From Polytrichum commune (taxonomy: Eukaryota > Streptophyta > Polytrichopsida > Polytrichales > Polytrichaceae): a stretch of DNA of 64,000 nucleotides. The position numbers and the translations under genes are program-made. Shown piece by piece: positions 24,827-37,164 of this stretch. The stretch spans positions 27,404,001 to 27,468,000 of the forward strand of contig OX485804.1 of the NCBI GenBank assembly GCA_950295325.1. Direction: 5' to 3'. Position 1 is the stretch's first letter. Each line of letters starts with the position of its first letter. The notes below the pieces were generated by a model. That model saw only the letters and a list, made by a program, of their open reading frames with translations. It did no database searches and was not told the DNA's origin.

Positions 24827-25689
24827 TAGTTTTATACTAGTATGTGGCTTGTACCCCCCCCCCCCCCCCCTAATCCAACACACATTCGTGCAAATTTTTA
24901 AAGACAAGGTTGTGGAAAATTCCAAACCATTGGGTATGCACTATTATTTCTATTTGCAAATTTTAGCATAGTGCATCAACTGGCTTCGTGAGCTTAGCGT
25001 TTGGGATTATAACCTTGTGGTTGTGGCCCCCTAATATTGAGTCGGAGACATCTTTGGTTCCTACTTGGGAGACCTAGGTCCTAGTGTATGCTTTGATGAT
25101 TTTCTCGAAAGCTTTCATAGATGCTTAAAATAGAAAAAAATTGATGTAGTTGTTCAATGTCAAAAAAATTAGTGAATTTTGTTGAGTTTAAAATGATAAA
25201 GCAATCTCCTCTGGGGAATTGATTGACCATGGGTGCTTAGCTCAACGTTTATTCTTTTGATGCCCTTGTAAGCCAACACTAAAACCCAACAAAAGTCTTC
25301 TCAACATTCAATGTGGTGCAAGTTTGACATCATTGGGCCTGTACAAACGAGTTCATGTTGTCAAAATGAAAAAATCAGTTCATAGATTGCCGAGAAGTAG
25401 CAACAAAATCATTTTATTTCTTGCAAAGCTCAACGCTGGAATGAATTGTTGATACAACGCAACGGGCTAATGACAAATAGAAGAGCATTGAAGTGGAAGT
25501 AGTTGAAGATGAGATGCCACTTGCACAACAAAAACTAAAAATGTTGCCATGGAGGAGAAAGAAGACATGTAGGCCCAGGATTCCAAAATTTTTGGCGATG
25601 AGATGGAGATGCCACATTGCATAGTGTTCTACTTATAGATGTTCATGCATCTATATCTAGACTCCTTGATTATATGATGTTGCTTAAAT
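24827..25689. other. Intergenic with C17 tract
   Basis: C17 at 24854-24870; otherwise no feature supported. Confidence 0.45.
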
Positions 25690-25964
25690 ACTTGTTTTGG
25701 GCATTATAGACTTACAATGTTACAATTAATGTCACTTCCTAAGTGATTTTTCATGCATTTTTCAATCATCCATGCCAATATTTCATTACGTAACTATTAG
25801 GATGTAAAATACACCAAACTTTGTTTCAATAATTGGCATGGATTTCATCCAAATTTCAATCATCCATGACAATGTTTGTAATCTTCTTCATGAAATTCGT
25901 CATTAGAAAAGTTACCACAATGGCATAAAATGCCATATAAGACTGGATGCAATAATTAGTGTAG
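25690..25964. mobile_element. PAL family MITE, truncated copy
   Basis: Shares cacttcctaagtgatttttc, aatttcaatcatccatgaca and a terminal attagtgtag with 53713-54112. The left end is missing. The block tttcaatcatccatg occurs twice, suggesting an internal duplication. Confidence 0.55.
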
Positions 25965-26089
25965 TATTTTTCTACTTCAAAATATGGTGTGACTAATTTC
26001 CTAGAGTTTTCGTTTTGAACCCAAGTTTTGAGAAATCAAACTAGTTGATTTGTAACTAGTGGCTGGTTTTGTCCTTTCATTGGTATGAA

Positions 26090-26370
26090 ATGGTTTGCAA
26101 ATCTAAGTCATGGTTGTAGCTACTGTTCTCATAAATTTTGTAGCTTACATGAATGTCTTATTTATTATGAAAATGAAGATTCCCGTGTTCAATAAATGCT
26201 CATATAAGTTCCTCCCAATTATGATGACTATTGAGCCTAGAATGGATTTCATATTTTGTGTATCTAGTCCAATCTATATTAAACACGTGTCCATTTTGGT
26301 ATCCGTACTTGGAGACATGCCAAACCACATACCACTAAACTACATGCGTATGATTCAGATAAGTAATCAA
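26090..26370 (+). repeat. Dispersed repeat P, copy 2
   Basis: Contains cctcccaattatgatgacta, tctagtccaatctatatt and caaaccacataccact in the family P order. Confidence 0.5.
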
Positions 26371-27859
26371 ATCAGGTAGTTCCACTTGGGTCAAACAAAG
26401 GGAGTTATTTCATAATGAACCATACCAACATGAAGATTGCTGAAATAATATGCAATATGTATTTATTTTACACGTCTTAGTTAAATTGAATTTGGAATCA
26501 ATTTCAAAGATCCAAAAGTAGTTTACTCCAAATCATTTGAAATGAATTGGGCCACAAACATATAAGAGTCATGTTTCATGCCAGATGGATGAGAGGTACG
26601 CAATAATTTTCTCTCCTAATTTTACACCCACATTTCCTAGGACATGCGTAAAATTTCATAGCAGTTAAACTGAATCTATGGTTTAGTGTGGCATTTGATT
26701 CATCGTATGTCTCATTGATATTCAAACTCTCTAAATTTGATATATTTTCTTGTTACAAATTATTGAAGCTTCTTGTGTTATTGTCACTTGTTATATTGTC
26801 TTTTTCATTTGTCATAAACAACTGGCACATATTAATTCATGTGCATGAAAATATTGTGGCCCATGTTGATAAACAATAAGAAGTAAAGATGTTATTAGAA
26901 AATTAACGTGGTCCATGTTAATTAGTCGAATGTTCATTGTCCTAGGTCGATTGTGAATAGCATGGACCACACCAGAGTTCGGGAAGTTTTTGAAGCCTTA
27001 GTGGCTAATTGCCGGTAGTTGCTACGAAGGGTCGGATTTTTTCCAATTTACATCCGCAAGAGCCGGTCTTTTGTAAAATCAATCGGCCAATTCCCTATAT
27101 TTTCATATTTTCATTGGCCAATATCTGATTAAATGGAATTCATATCAGCACTAATTGTTTAAAAAATGTATGAAAAGTTATTAGAAATCATTTCTTAGTA
27201 CAAAATCTTGAATAATTGAAAAGAAAGGCATGTTCAAAACTTTAAATTTGAAGAGTTAATATCCTTGGCAGGAATTGAACCTAGCAATGCCTTCACCGCT
27301 TGAAGGCCAAGGGTCCCCCAATTCTTCATAGAAGCAATTGGATTTGGTCATGGAAAGGTTGCATAATTCAAAAAGTTTAAGGTTTAGGGTACTTCCTCAA
27401 GTGCATCATCAGATCCCCCAGACAAATAACGCTCTGGATGCTTCCGGCTGAAATCCAGTAACTCACAAGAAGAATCGGCTACATTTCCGGGACATTTTTT
27501 GGTCCATCGGCTAATTGCCGGAGGATTGAAATTACAGTCGGATTGCCATCCGATGGTTGGAAATTTGGACCGGCCATGAGGGGAAATCCATCGGCTGATA
27601 ATGAACTAGCCATCGGTTTTCCCCGAACATAGGACCACACCAAATCATATCTGGTATCCAGGAAGAGGGTGAAAAGACATGGAAACATGATATAGCTTAA
27701 ACTTTCTATATATAGACAACAACCCCATTTGTAATTTGGGGTCAAAGACGCGATTAGCTAGCTAGTACTACCCACTTGAAACGGATTAAGAACAAACTTG
27801 GAAGGGACACGTTTTTACAGCTCGTGCGTGCACGGTAATTGCCATGAACCAAAATTCCT
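26371..27859. other. Intergenic with repeated CGGCTAATTGCCGG motifs
   Basis: No gene supported. GGCTAATTGCCGG occurs at 27003-27015 and CGGCTAATTGCCGG at 27508-27521, with related CCATCGG/CCGATGG words around 27460-27620 and ggaccacacc near 26963 and 27631. This could be the subterminal repeat zones of a transposon. Confidence 0.4.
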
Positions 27860-28660
27860 AGGGTACGATTAGTACAAGATGATTAGTAAATCCAAATCAA
27901 GGCCGTAGCCACTTTCCTCATAATTTTCGGCACTCAAACGAATATCTTATTGATAATTCATTGAATAGTATGATTGTTCTTCTTAAAGAATCATATATGT
28001 CTTTCAACTATGTTGACTTTAGAACCTATAAAAATTAACAAATTTTGAGCACGCTGCCCACTCGCTCTTGAACACATGCTTTGTGATGTCCATTCTTAGG
28101 GCTGCTTCACACTATGGCCGTCCAAGTCAAGAGGCCGTGGGATTGAATGGCCAAACTTTGTTGAGAGTCCAAAGAAATGGGCTGAAATAGCCAATAAAAT
28201 ATAGGAATTGGAGCCTGTGGCCGGGCATTGTGTGAAGCCTCCAAAGGCCAAGTCCAAAGTCCAAAGGAAGAAGGAGCATCCCTCTTTATTCTCTGCCCAA
28301 GACAACCCCTCCAATCTAACGGTCAAGATCTTGTCAGTTTTTAAATTTTAAATTGTTTTTAATAATAATAAAAAATCGACGGCCTCTTGGCCATAGTTTG
28401 GATTTCCAATCCTGTCCGACCCAAACTTCCTTCGAGAGTTCGTCACCTTCGACAAAAAGTACTGCCATGGAGGCATTTTGGAGAGCACCGGCCTTTGGAC
28501 TTTGGCCTCCAGTGCGAAGGGTCAAGAGGCCAAATTCTTGGTTTTTTGCAATCTGATTGGTGGAAATCAACGGCCTCTTGACCTTTGGCCATAGTGTGAA
28601 GCGGCCCTTACATCCACTCCTAACCATATTGCCCTTGTATTGCCCTCAATCAAGCTCGAG
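27860..28660 (+). repeat. Dispersed repeat P, copy 3, carrying a nested MITE
   Basis: P sequence (cactttcctcataattttc, aaattttgagcac) runs to gatgtccattcTTA, is interrupted by the MITE at 28099-28607, and resumes after TTA with catccactcctaaccatatt. The uninterrupted copy near 56660 reads tcttagattcacacacctac. Confidence 0.55.
28099..28607. mobile_element. Tourist-like MITE, family TD
   Basis: Inverted repeats begin GGGCTGCTTCACACTATGGC (left) and GGGCCGCTTCACACTATGGC (right, inward) and continue to a shared tcaagaggccg. Exact TTA lies on both sides (28096-28098, 28608-28610). Frames on both strands within it are non-coding artefacts of the inverted structure. Confidence 0.85.
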
Positions 28661-28782
28661 TTTCATGGTGTCCATGTGAACCCTGCCATTATGCAATGTG
28701 GATGAAGGTGCTCTTGTAAAACTAAGCCCTTTTAGGTTGGAGCCCAATTTATTCCCAATTGGATCTCAATAGACTACAACCA

Positions 28783-29267
28783 TTTATGGTGTCTAGTGTC
28801 ACAAACACTCTTTGCAAAGTTCGTGAATTGCCAATATGATACTATTCATCAGCATAAGTAGCTTACTAAAGTGAAAATTTATATACATTATGACATTTAG
28901 TGTAGCACATTGGATACTTAAGATGATAGCTTTGCGGTTTATTATGCACGGGGAAGATATCATTGAGCATACTATTGCAAGGGCCATGTGTTTATAATTT
29001 GGCATGACAAGGGAGGTATTGTTGAGCACACCAATGCCAAGTGTCATTTGTGTATACTTTAGTCAACTTATGGACCATTAGTAACATAAGCACACACCTC
29101 ATAACACTATCGAACATGCTTATGCCAAGATATTAGTAAGCACACTTGAATGCCAAGTGTCATGAGGTGACACCAACGGTGAAGTTGTTGATCATTAGTG
29201 TAACTTAACATACACCTCAAAATAAGGTAAGAGACACTATTACGCATGTGACACTAAATACCATAAA
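28783..29267 (+). mobile_element. Foldback MITE family FB1, copy 3
   Basis: Starts TTTATGGTGTCTAGTGTCAC and ends gtgacactaaataccataaa. It aligns from end to end with the reverse of 44066-44565, including atgatactattc and cttaatgtt-type blocks and aatgccaagtgtcatgaggt. Confidence 0.75.
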
Positions 29268-29997
29268 TGATGTAATTTTTGGACTCAAAACGTGTGGAGT
29301 CATGAAACAATTTGCTATGTTTTCACCACCCAATGAATGAGCTTACAAAAACCTCGCAATGCTCTAGCCCCTCGGTTAGTTATTTGATTGTCCTTCAACA
29401 ATAACTATATTATGCAAAAGATATTTGGTATTGCCAAAAAGTTGATTTTTAGAAGGAATATGTTCACAAATATCTTGAAAATTAACCCCTATCATCCTCA
29501 AGGTTTGTGCATTTTCAAGATTGGTTATAAAGTGCGATTTTGCAAGATTGCTTTATGAAACATTCATGAAGCAAAAATGTTCCTATAAGTCAAAGAACAC
29601 ACCCATATGGTTGGACCTTTTATAGAAGGTCATGAACTTCGTACAAGCCCTTTCAAAGCCAAAACTCAAGTTCAAACTTATAAAATGGAGATGACATTAG
29701 CTTGCTTGAGTATTCTGTAGATATATTTATCTTGTAAAGACTTATGACATATATTAAAAAGTAGAAAGAATATTATTATTTGTATAGATTGTGAATGTCA
29801 AATTTTTTTTGATGAAATTGAAAACTTGTTGTCCCTTTCATTAAAGACGTCATCTTGTTTCAAGTATATTATCGTGCACAATAATATTAGGGGTTAAACA
29901 TGAATCATGAACCATGTAAGTAATTTTTGACTTGGTGTCAAAACAAGCATTTTAGAGGCGTTGTATACAATTTCAATGTTGATGTAATACACACATA

Positions 29998-30346
29998 GGG
30001 CCACTTCACACATGAGTCAAGGGATGTGACCATGTAATTGTGAGGCCCTCGACTCTCACCCAAAGTTGTATCAGTTGTTTCAGTGACATGGTATGCCGGA
30101 ATTTGCGCGCGTTAGACCCACCACTTGGAAGCAGGCATGATGTAAAGTCTAGCATACCTAAAAAACATCTTTCAAAGTTTGCCATGTAGGAATCCATGTA
30201 GACTTTTCATCCTTGATAATTTCTTTAAGACCTTAGGCTTCACCTTCTAGTGTGAAGTGAAATTGGATGGGCTCAGCCTTTTCAACCAATGAGAGATCTT
30301 AGAATGAAATGGTCACAAGCTTTCAATCTTGCGTGTGAAGTGGCCC
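29998..30346 (+). mobile_element. Tourist-like MITE, family TC, complete copy
   Basis: GGGCCACTTCACACATGAG at the left, gcgtgtgaagtggccc at the right. Flanks are ATA and GTA, one base apart. The interior has the TC hallmarks aggaatccatgtagac and tcaaccaatgagagatctta. Confidence 0.75.
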
Positions 30347-32292
30347 GTAATGAGCATTGACAAAACATATGCTTGATTACGCAAGTGAGGGTCATGTCTA
30401 CCTTCTTCGGCCTATCATCATTTCTATGACAAATAAATCATTTAAGCTTGGTGTGAATGTGGGGTGAATACAATAAGGACATGGTTTAAGGCTATGTGTT
30501 GGGCTTGTGGTGTGGAAGAGGGGGGGGGGGGGGGTTTATAATAAGAGTCCATGATTGATTGCAATAACTTATATGGTTGCTACAAATAATCCTACATTGT
30601 GATATACTATGTGACATGCCACCAAAGTGCTAGTACGATTGAACTTTATGATTTAGAAGTTAAATAATTTGTCATCGTGTTGCATATACAATTCGATGTG
30701 CACCATATTGCACAACATTATTCAATCATGTGGGTTTGTTTCATTGACCTTGGAATATGTTAATCATGATAAGCAGGGTTCCCACACAAAGTAGTAATAA
30801 TCGTCTACTTTTCATACATTTAGGCTAACACTTGGAAATTTGGGTGGAGTCATATCCATGGCCTACACACAAGAATCATTGTCGAACCTGACACTATTAA
30901 AAAAAAAGCATTGTTCATTCGGGCAATATTCACTGAGAATACCATTCACATCATCACTATTCACTATTCATACTGGAGTCGGCCTCTTCCTATTATCTAA
31001 GTTTCTTCTCATGAAAGTAAAATATTGGAATCCAATGTCAGAGGCTAAATATAGAATGGAATGCTAAATAATGTTATGTGATTATGGGAATGAATTAAAC
31101 TTTCAGTTTCATTACGCTCAGAAGCTTGCTATATGCCTTAAATTAGAGTGCAGTGTGGAGTCAGTCATTCATGGTGGACTTTAACAATCTGCCTAGGGTT
31201 TTCTTTACTTGCAAAATCAAGATAGTTGACCTCCGATGCCGAACAATTTCAATCAGTATAGTCATATTATACTCCTTCTCAACCCACAATCAATTATTCT
31301 GTACGGATTCTTGATGCTCGGTTTGGGGGAAAACCATCTTGTGTTAGCATTAAGGAGATTCATATATAAAAAATTATGTATGCGTATTGGATCTCATTCA
31401 CGCCATGATAGTGTTGGTGTCAGTCCACATAAGAGATCTCTTACGCTTGTGGAAAAGATAAAGGATTCGATTCCAATGAAGCCTTAGACAACTGCTATAG
31501 TCCTCAAATCATGACCGTTTGGCAATGAGTTTCAATAACAGTGCATAAATAACAATATCTGTGTGTCAAATCCAAATTGATTTAGACTCTTGCAGTGATG
31601 CAGATGATCAAGGAAAATTTGAGTTGGAGGAAGTTGTTACAAAATAGTCATCCTTCAAAATGTCCTGCGTGAAGCAATTTGTCTAACGTGTAATTTGTGA
31701 GTTAGAAGAGAAGATTCAACCCCAACTTCGTTATATTCTGCAAAAAAAGTCATGTATGTCTACTCTTATTAAATAGTGCAGTTGCTTTTGTGTCATTTCA
31801 AGATCAAATTCAACTCATAACATATCTGCAGCTAATTCGACATGTCCAGAACATAAATTTCTATGTATTCAATCAAGAGTCTCGTAGGCCTACGATGTCT
31901 GTGGTCCTTAAATGTGGTCACTCTAGTTAACCGAACACCTAGAATTTTAGTTGTATATGGCAAGGCTTGTAGTTAAGTACACCCCCCCCCCCCCCCCAAT
32001 GACACATGCCACAAAGAGATTGGACAATATTACAGACATCAAATCTACACCCAATAGTGAACACAGTCATGACTCATACCTATGTGATATTCGAAAGAGA
32101 GAGAATTCCCACTTTGACCTCTTATAAATTAAATTGTGCATCCAAACTCCGATTCTGAAGTTTGAAATAACAAACTTGGTGACGCAATTCCCATTCTGAT
32201 CCAATGGACCTAATCATCATCTGTGGAGTTAGAATTGCCCACAATAGGGCCACACAACTTGTTCCAACTTTAAGCCCAAGTTAAGTTACAAT
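30347..32292. other. Intergenic with G15 and C16 tracts
   Basis: G15 at 30520-30534 and C16 at 31982-31997. Short frames at 30840-31490 show no recognisable domain. Confidence 0.45.
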
Positions 32293-32401
32293 AGAGGGCT
32301 CCCTATTTCATCTTTACATCTTTACATGCTCCCTATTTCATGACACATGGCAAATTTTGAGGGGGATAATAATTAATTTGTGTCAGAATAGGGAGCCCTC
32401 T
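32293..32401. repeat. Small hairpin element
   Basis: AGAGGGCTCCCTATTT at the left pairs with aatagggagccctct at the right. ctccctatttcat is repeated internally. 109 bases; probably a minimal MITE. Confidence 0.5.
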
Positions 32402-32934
32402 GCGGTTATACATCATGCAGTGCAGTTCTGAAGGTTTGCAAGGATGAGCAACCATCGAAGTGTAATGAAATTTCCATCTTTGAAGAACAAATCTTGTCAG
32501 TTTCAATAGTCCATGGTGACCCTTGACGAAAAAAATGCATAATTACATTCATTTGTTTGCCAACCGTCCTTAACCCTAAACTCGCAAACCTCCAGTTGAC
32601 ACCCCAATTGATAGATCGATGCATCTTAATCTTGACGAGAGTTGCTTGCAATGGACAAGTTCAAATGGACAAGTTTTCATCTCATGCCATCATGTTCACT
32701 GATCATGATGATTCCTCAATTCATGTAACCGTTCAACATCCATGAATTCTGGAAACTTTGCAGTCTGGAAATTAAGACCATTAATTTGCGATTTGCGTCA
32801 TCAAAGTCATGCAGGGATGGGTGTGCTCAATGATTGTATTCTAGGCCTTTCAGTTAAGGTTCTGAAGGATCCACAAGCTCAGTAAGAGTTATTCATCATT
32901 TCTAACTCTTGATCATTACTTCTTGCTGTTTCAA

Positions 32935-33470
32935 CTTTCAAGTTTTGATATTCGAGTGTCTGATGCACATGAGACATGAACATAATTAAACAAACCTGCA
33001 GATTGTCTTTTGAAATATGTTTCTGTTTTCCAAATATGCAAAATGTGCTCTCTTTCCAAAAGAGATTTGTGATTTGGAACAGTCATGACTTAAAAGCATG
33101 TACGCTTATCAGAAATACCCTAAATTATGGTGGACAATTCCAAGTTGTAAATATGATTCGATACCAACTGTCATCATACATAACTATCCATGTGTCAGGT
33201 TTCCAAGTAGAATATCCGAGTATCTAATGCACATGAGACATGAATATAATTAAACAAACCCGCAAATTGTCTTTTGAGATATGTTTCTGCTTTCCAAATA
33301 TACAAAATTTGCTCTCTTTCCAAAAGAGATTTGTGATTTGGAACAGTCGTGACTTAAAGCATGTGCGCTTATCAAAAATTCCCTAAATTATGGTGGACAC
33401 TCCAAGTTGTATATTACGATTCGATACCAACTGTCATCATATATTATGATCCATGCATTACGTTTCCAAG
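32935..33470 (+). repeat. 264-bp tandem duplication
   Basis: Two head-to-tail units; gatgcacatgagacatgaa at 32962 recurs at 33226 as aatgcacatgagacatgaa. They are similar throughout, with scattered substitutions and a few indels. The short frame in unit 1 is not preserved in unit 2, so it is not coding. Confidence 0.8.
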
Positions 33471-33948
33471 TAGAAAATGGATGTGGAACAGCTCAAAATA
33501 GCATGCCTTCCTCCTTCATGTTAGACTCACATTTGTGCAGTGTTGATGAATGATCCAACCTGGATATTAGTTAGACTCCTTGAGAAGAAAGCATAGCAAA
33601 CCTTCTGTGACCTATCAACAATGCTAAAACAGTACCGCATTAACTTGCAAGGCACATAATTAGCACCTGAAAATGCTAGTGGCCAGCGTCTAATGTCGAC
33701 TCATCAGTGTTGATACATATCCTTTAGGGTTTAATTCTTATCAGTGCAAACTCAAACATGTAGCTATTGATCAACCAAGCAATAACTTTTGAGAATGTGT
33801 TGCCAATGTTTATTCTGGAAATTTATCGCATGAGTCCTCTTGTATGGTGTACTTGAGACATGCCCAGCAATCTCGTAAGAGAATGTTGCAAGAATGACAT
33901 GCCCTTGACACATGAATTCTTATCATGGCAAATGTCCTGTAGTATTCA
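33471..33948. other. Intergenic, nothing recognised
   Basis: No supported feature. Confidence 0.45.
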
Positions 33949-34190
33949 GTGTCTGGGGAGATTTTTGGGTATGATCGTCGAGATCCTAGTTTTTCCAAGT
34001 CCAACCAGTTAAATAACTGGTTGACATTTCTGGATATCTTACGATTTTTCTTTATTAATTTGAGGTATATTTTCTAAGTTCCTCTAAACTGATTGGTAAT
34101 TGTCCTGAAGTCTTGAACTTCGACCAGTTATTTCTCAAACTCAACCGGTTCATCTGTAACGAGCAGTCGGTTCTCCCCGTTTATTGGTAG
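33949..34190 (+). repeat. Dispersed repeat L, copy 2
   Basis: gtctggggagatttttgggt, gagatcctag-tttttccaagtc, the inverted pair ccagttaaataactgg, and ctcaaccggttcatctgtaa. Best preserved copy of the family. Confidence 0.55.
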
Positions 34191-34259
34191 TGTTGTAAAC
34201 ATCACAAAACATGTTGCTGTGGACAACATAACCAATGAGAGGAGAGTGGCTGACTGGGA

Positions 34260-34745
34260 GTGGTGAGTCGCCCACCTACTCAAGCTAGCTCTCTGTCATA
34301 TTGATCAATTCTTGGACAAAATGTGGCAAATGTGGATGATATTATGTCTCTGTGGACGAAACATTGTGACGATTTTTGACAATCCTCCTGCTCTTGGATG
34401 CATGGTAGGTTATGACAAGAGGCATTCTATAGTGAGGAGGGTGGATGACGATCGGCTGCAATAACAATGAGACATCCACCTACTCAAGTTTTTAATGGTG
34501 CAGTACTTGTCCATTCATGGACAAAAATTGAAGCAGAGTCGATGACAATGGACCGGGGCAGCAACAAGACATCTACCTACTCAAGCCGTTTATGGTGCAT
34601 AACCAATCTATTCATGGACAAAATCTTTATCAGAGTGAATGACGATGGGCTGCAATAGTAACAAGACATCCACCTACTCAAACTGATCATGGTGCATATC
34701 AACCAGTCTTTTCATGGATAGAAGCCGAAGCTTATGGATGGAATT
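34260..34745 (+). repeat. 97-bp tandem repeat
   Basis: gacatc-acctactcaa recurs at 34471, 34568 and 34665, exactly 97 bases apart, each followed by atggtgca and ttcatgga(c/t). A weaker unit (cccacctactcaag) precedes at 34271. Diverged minisatellite. Confidence 0.75.
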
Positions 34746-35998
34746 GCTCTAGCTGCGTGGGTAGAAAACCACAAGGGAGTTGCTGGATGAGCAACCGGTT
34801 ATGGTCGAGAGTGTCGTGAGCTTTTGGGTTGCATTTCACTCAGAGGAAATGGCCTGCTACTCATCAGACAAAAATCTGGGCACATTGTTTACGCCATCTG
34901 TCGAGAGGTATGGAGTCTGCTCTCAAATCGCACATGATAATCAACTTGGAGAATTGCATACCATCACAAACTTCGAACTCCATAATATCAACACCAACTT
35001 CACCGATTCCATCACATCAAATACGACATCGTATCAATGCCCACCAAGATAGGGTTGCAACTTTAGTTCTGGATTCCATGTTGTATAGTTGCACGACCTA
35101 AAAGATTGAATGCTTGAGTTGATTCAATGTTGAATGAGAAATCAGCTAAATGTTGAGTACGGACTAAAAATATTTTAATCCATGAAGGGTATGTATCTAC
35201 CCGTTGGTGACTTGCATTTTGAGATGGCAGTCAGGGTATTAGCGTTTATACAACTATGTGGTCTCTTATTCGGGAAAAAAAAGAAAAGCAAAAGAAGAAG
35301 AAACCTTTAGACAGATCGTTGGCTGAGAATTGCTCATATGCTCTAGAATTTGATATATAAATGCAGGAACTGGAATTCACAGGAATGTCCAGGCTGGTCT
35401 CATCAAAACTCTTAACTGAGTCTCATCAAAAGTCCAAAAAATCCCTGGATTAGAAACCCTTGACTAGTGGAGTTAAAACTCTTTACTTCCTGAGGAATGG
35501 CGCTCTCCAGCATGTGAACCTTAGTGCCTTTACTGTAAAATGCTATATGGTTCAACTTCGAGTGCCGAATGCTAATTTCCACGTTGGATTGGAAACTGTC
35601 TTGACGACTGTGGATATGACACATGGCAACATTCGTCGATGAACTAATAATTATGTTTTTTCAAACCAGACAACCTCAACAGTAATTCCTTCCACAATCT
35701 TGTCCTCGAAGCTCGCCAATTGATGTTGTGAAAAGCTGATCATCACAAACCGACCCACTAGATCCATACATCATCAACATTGATTTTACATCAACTCAAT
35801 TACATTAAAACGGGGATTAAAACACAACACTTATTGATGTTTTTTAACAGTAGAGTTGCTGCATTGTTAATCTTTTGTTTCTATAATCTCAAGTTGCAAG
35901 ATTTAAAACGATGAGATGCAGGTCGAGTAAGTATTGAATCCCTGTTCTGATTTTTGATCAGTTAGCACTGCAAATATATAAACCTTGAATGATACTGA
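34746..35998. other. Intergenic, nothing recognised
   Basis: Two overlapping 90-residue frames at 34780-35101 lack any recognisable feature. No repeat partner seen. Confidence 0.45.
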
Positions 35999-36506
35999 GG
36001 GCCACTTCACACATGAGCCAAGAGCTGTGATCGTGAAATTGTGAAAGCCCAAAAGGAAGTGTCCAAAGACCGTCATCCCAAGGCACTTCCAAAATCATGT
36101 AGTGTGGTCATGGGCCCTCTAGTGTAGTGTGAAGTCGTATGTGACCGGGCCCGGCCTCGACCAAATGCTATTTCAACAAATTTCTATTCATGGGAGTCCT
36201 CACACATGATAAAATATAATAAAACAACACTTGTTTCCAAAGTGCCATGGTCTCCCAGTTTCATGATTGGCGTACCTCCAAGAGGTGGTTTTTGAAAATA
36301 GTCCAAGTGACCATGAAAACATGACCCATTCGATGTCATGTAGGAATCCATGTAGACTTTACATCCATCGTGCATCATTCACATACTCCATTGGTCCCTC
36401 AAGCGCAATGCAAAGCGAACTTGACCGGCTCCGCCTTTTCCACCAACGAGAGTTCTTGAAGTGAAATGGTCATGGGCCCTCCTCAGTCACGTGTTTTCAG
36501 TAGCCC
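35999..36506 (+). mobile_element. Tourist-like MITE, family TC, copy
   Basis: Starts GGGCCACTTCACACATGAG and ends cagtagccc followed by TAA (TGA on the left). The interior matches 54166-54669 along its length, including aatttctattca and accggctccgccttttccac. Confidence 0.7.
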
Positions 36507-37164
36507 TAACTCAACATTAAATCAATCGTTGGGGCACAGTTGCTGAGATGATGTAATTGGGTGGTTTTTTTTTTCTTCCAGCGCAGGTGGAGAAGGAAAG
36601 GGCACATAAAAAAACTCCACGACAAGGAAGCAAATCATGCCGAATTTTGTTTGTGGCATCAACCACAAGATTGAAAATGCCCAACATATACACATATGTG
36701 TGTTGACGCGTCATGACCACCACCTCCCTTGGAGAAAGAGACACAGGAATGGTGGAAACGAGCTCGATACCTAAGAATATATTTATACTTGAATCTGTCA
36801 AAACTAAATAACGGCATCAGCTTCAAAAACCGGGACGCATGCACCTGGATCTGGATGTCTGTCTGTAGCGAAACCAAGTACAACGAATCACCAAGTTTGG
36901 ATTAAAAGCACAAAGTCTCGATCGAGTCGCTTGGGATTCGATCGATTGGCATCGATCTCCGTTTTCTGGGCTCACAGCGAGCAGGAAGATCCAAGTAACT
37001 TACTTAGTTCTCGAACCATGGACTTGATCGATCGGAGTTCAATTCTCGGCTCATGTGCGAGTCATAGAATCTGCACTTGACCCACATTCATTAATTCATG
37101 TGTCGTCCACAGCGAAATCAAAGCACCAAAGAGTGATTGTCTGGTTCAAGTTTCAACACTCTGA
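36507..37164. other. Intergenic, nothing recognised
   Basis: No supported feature. A (gatcgatcgg)-type stretch occurs near 36920-37040. Confidence 0.45.

Noticed and set aside
28353-28627. Frames of 64-97 residues on both strands
   Set aside because: They lie inside the TD MITE and mirror each other because of its inverted repeats.
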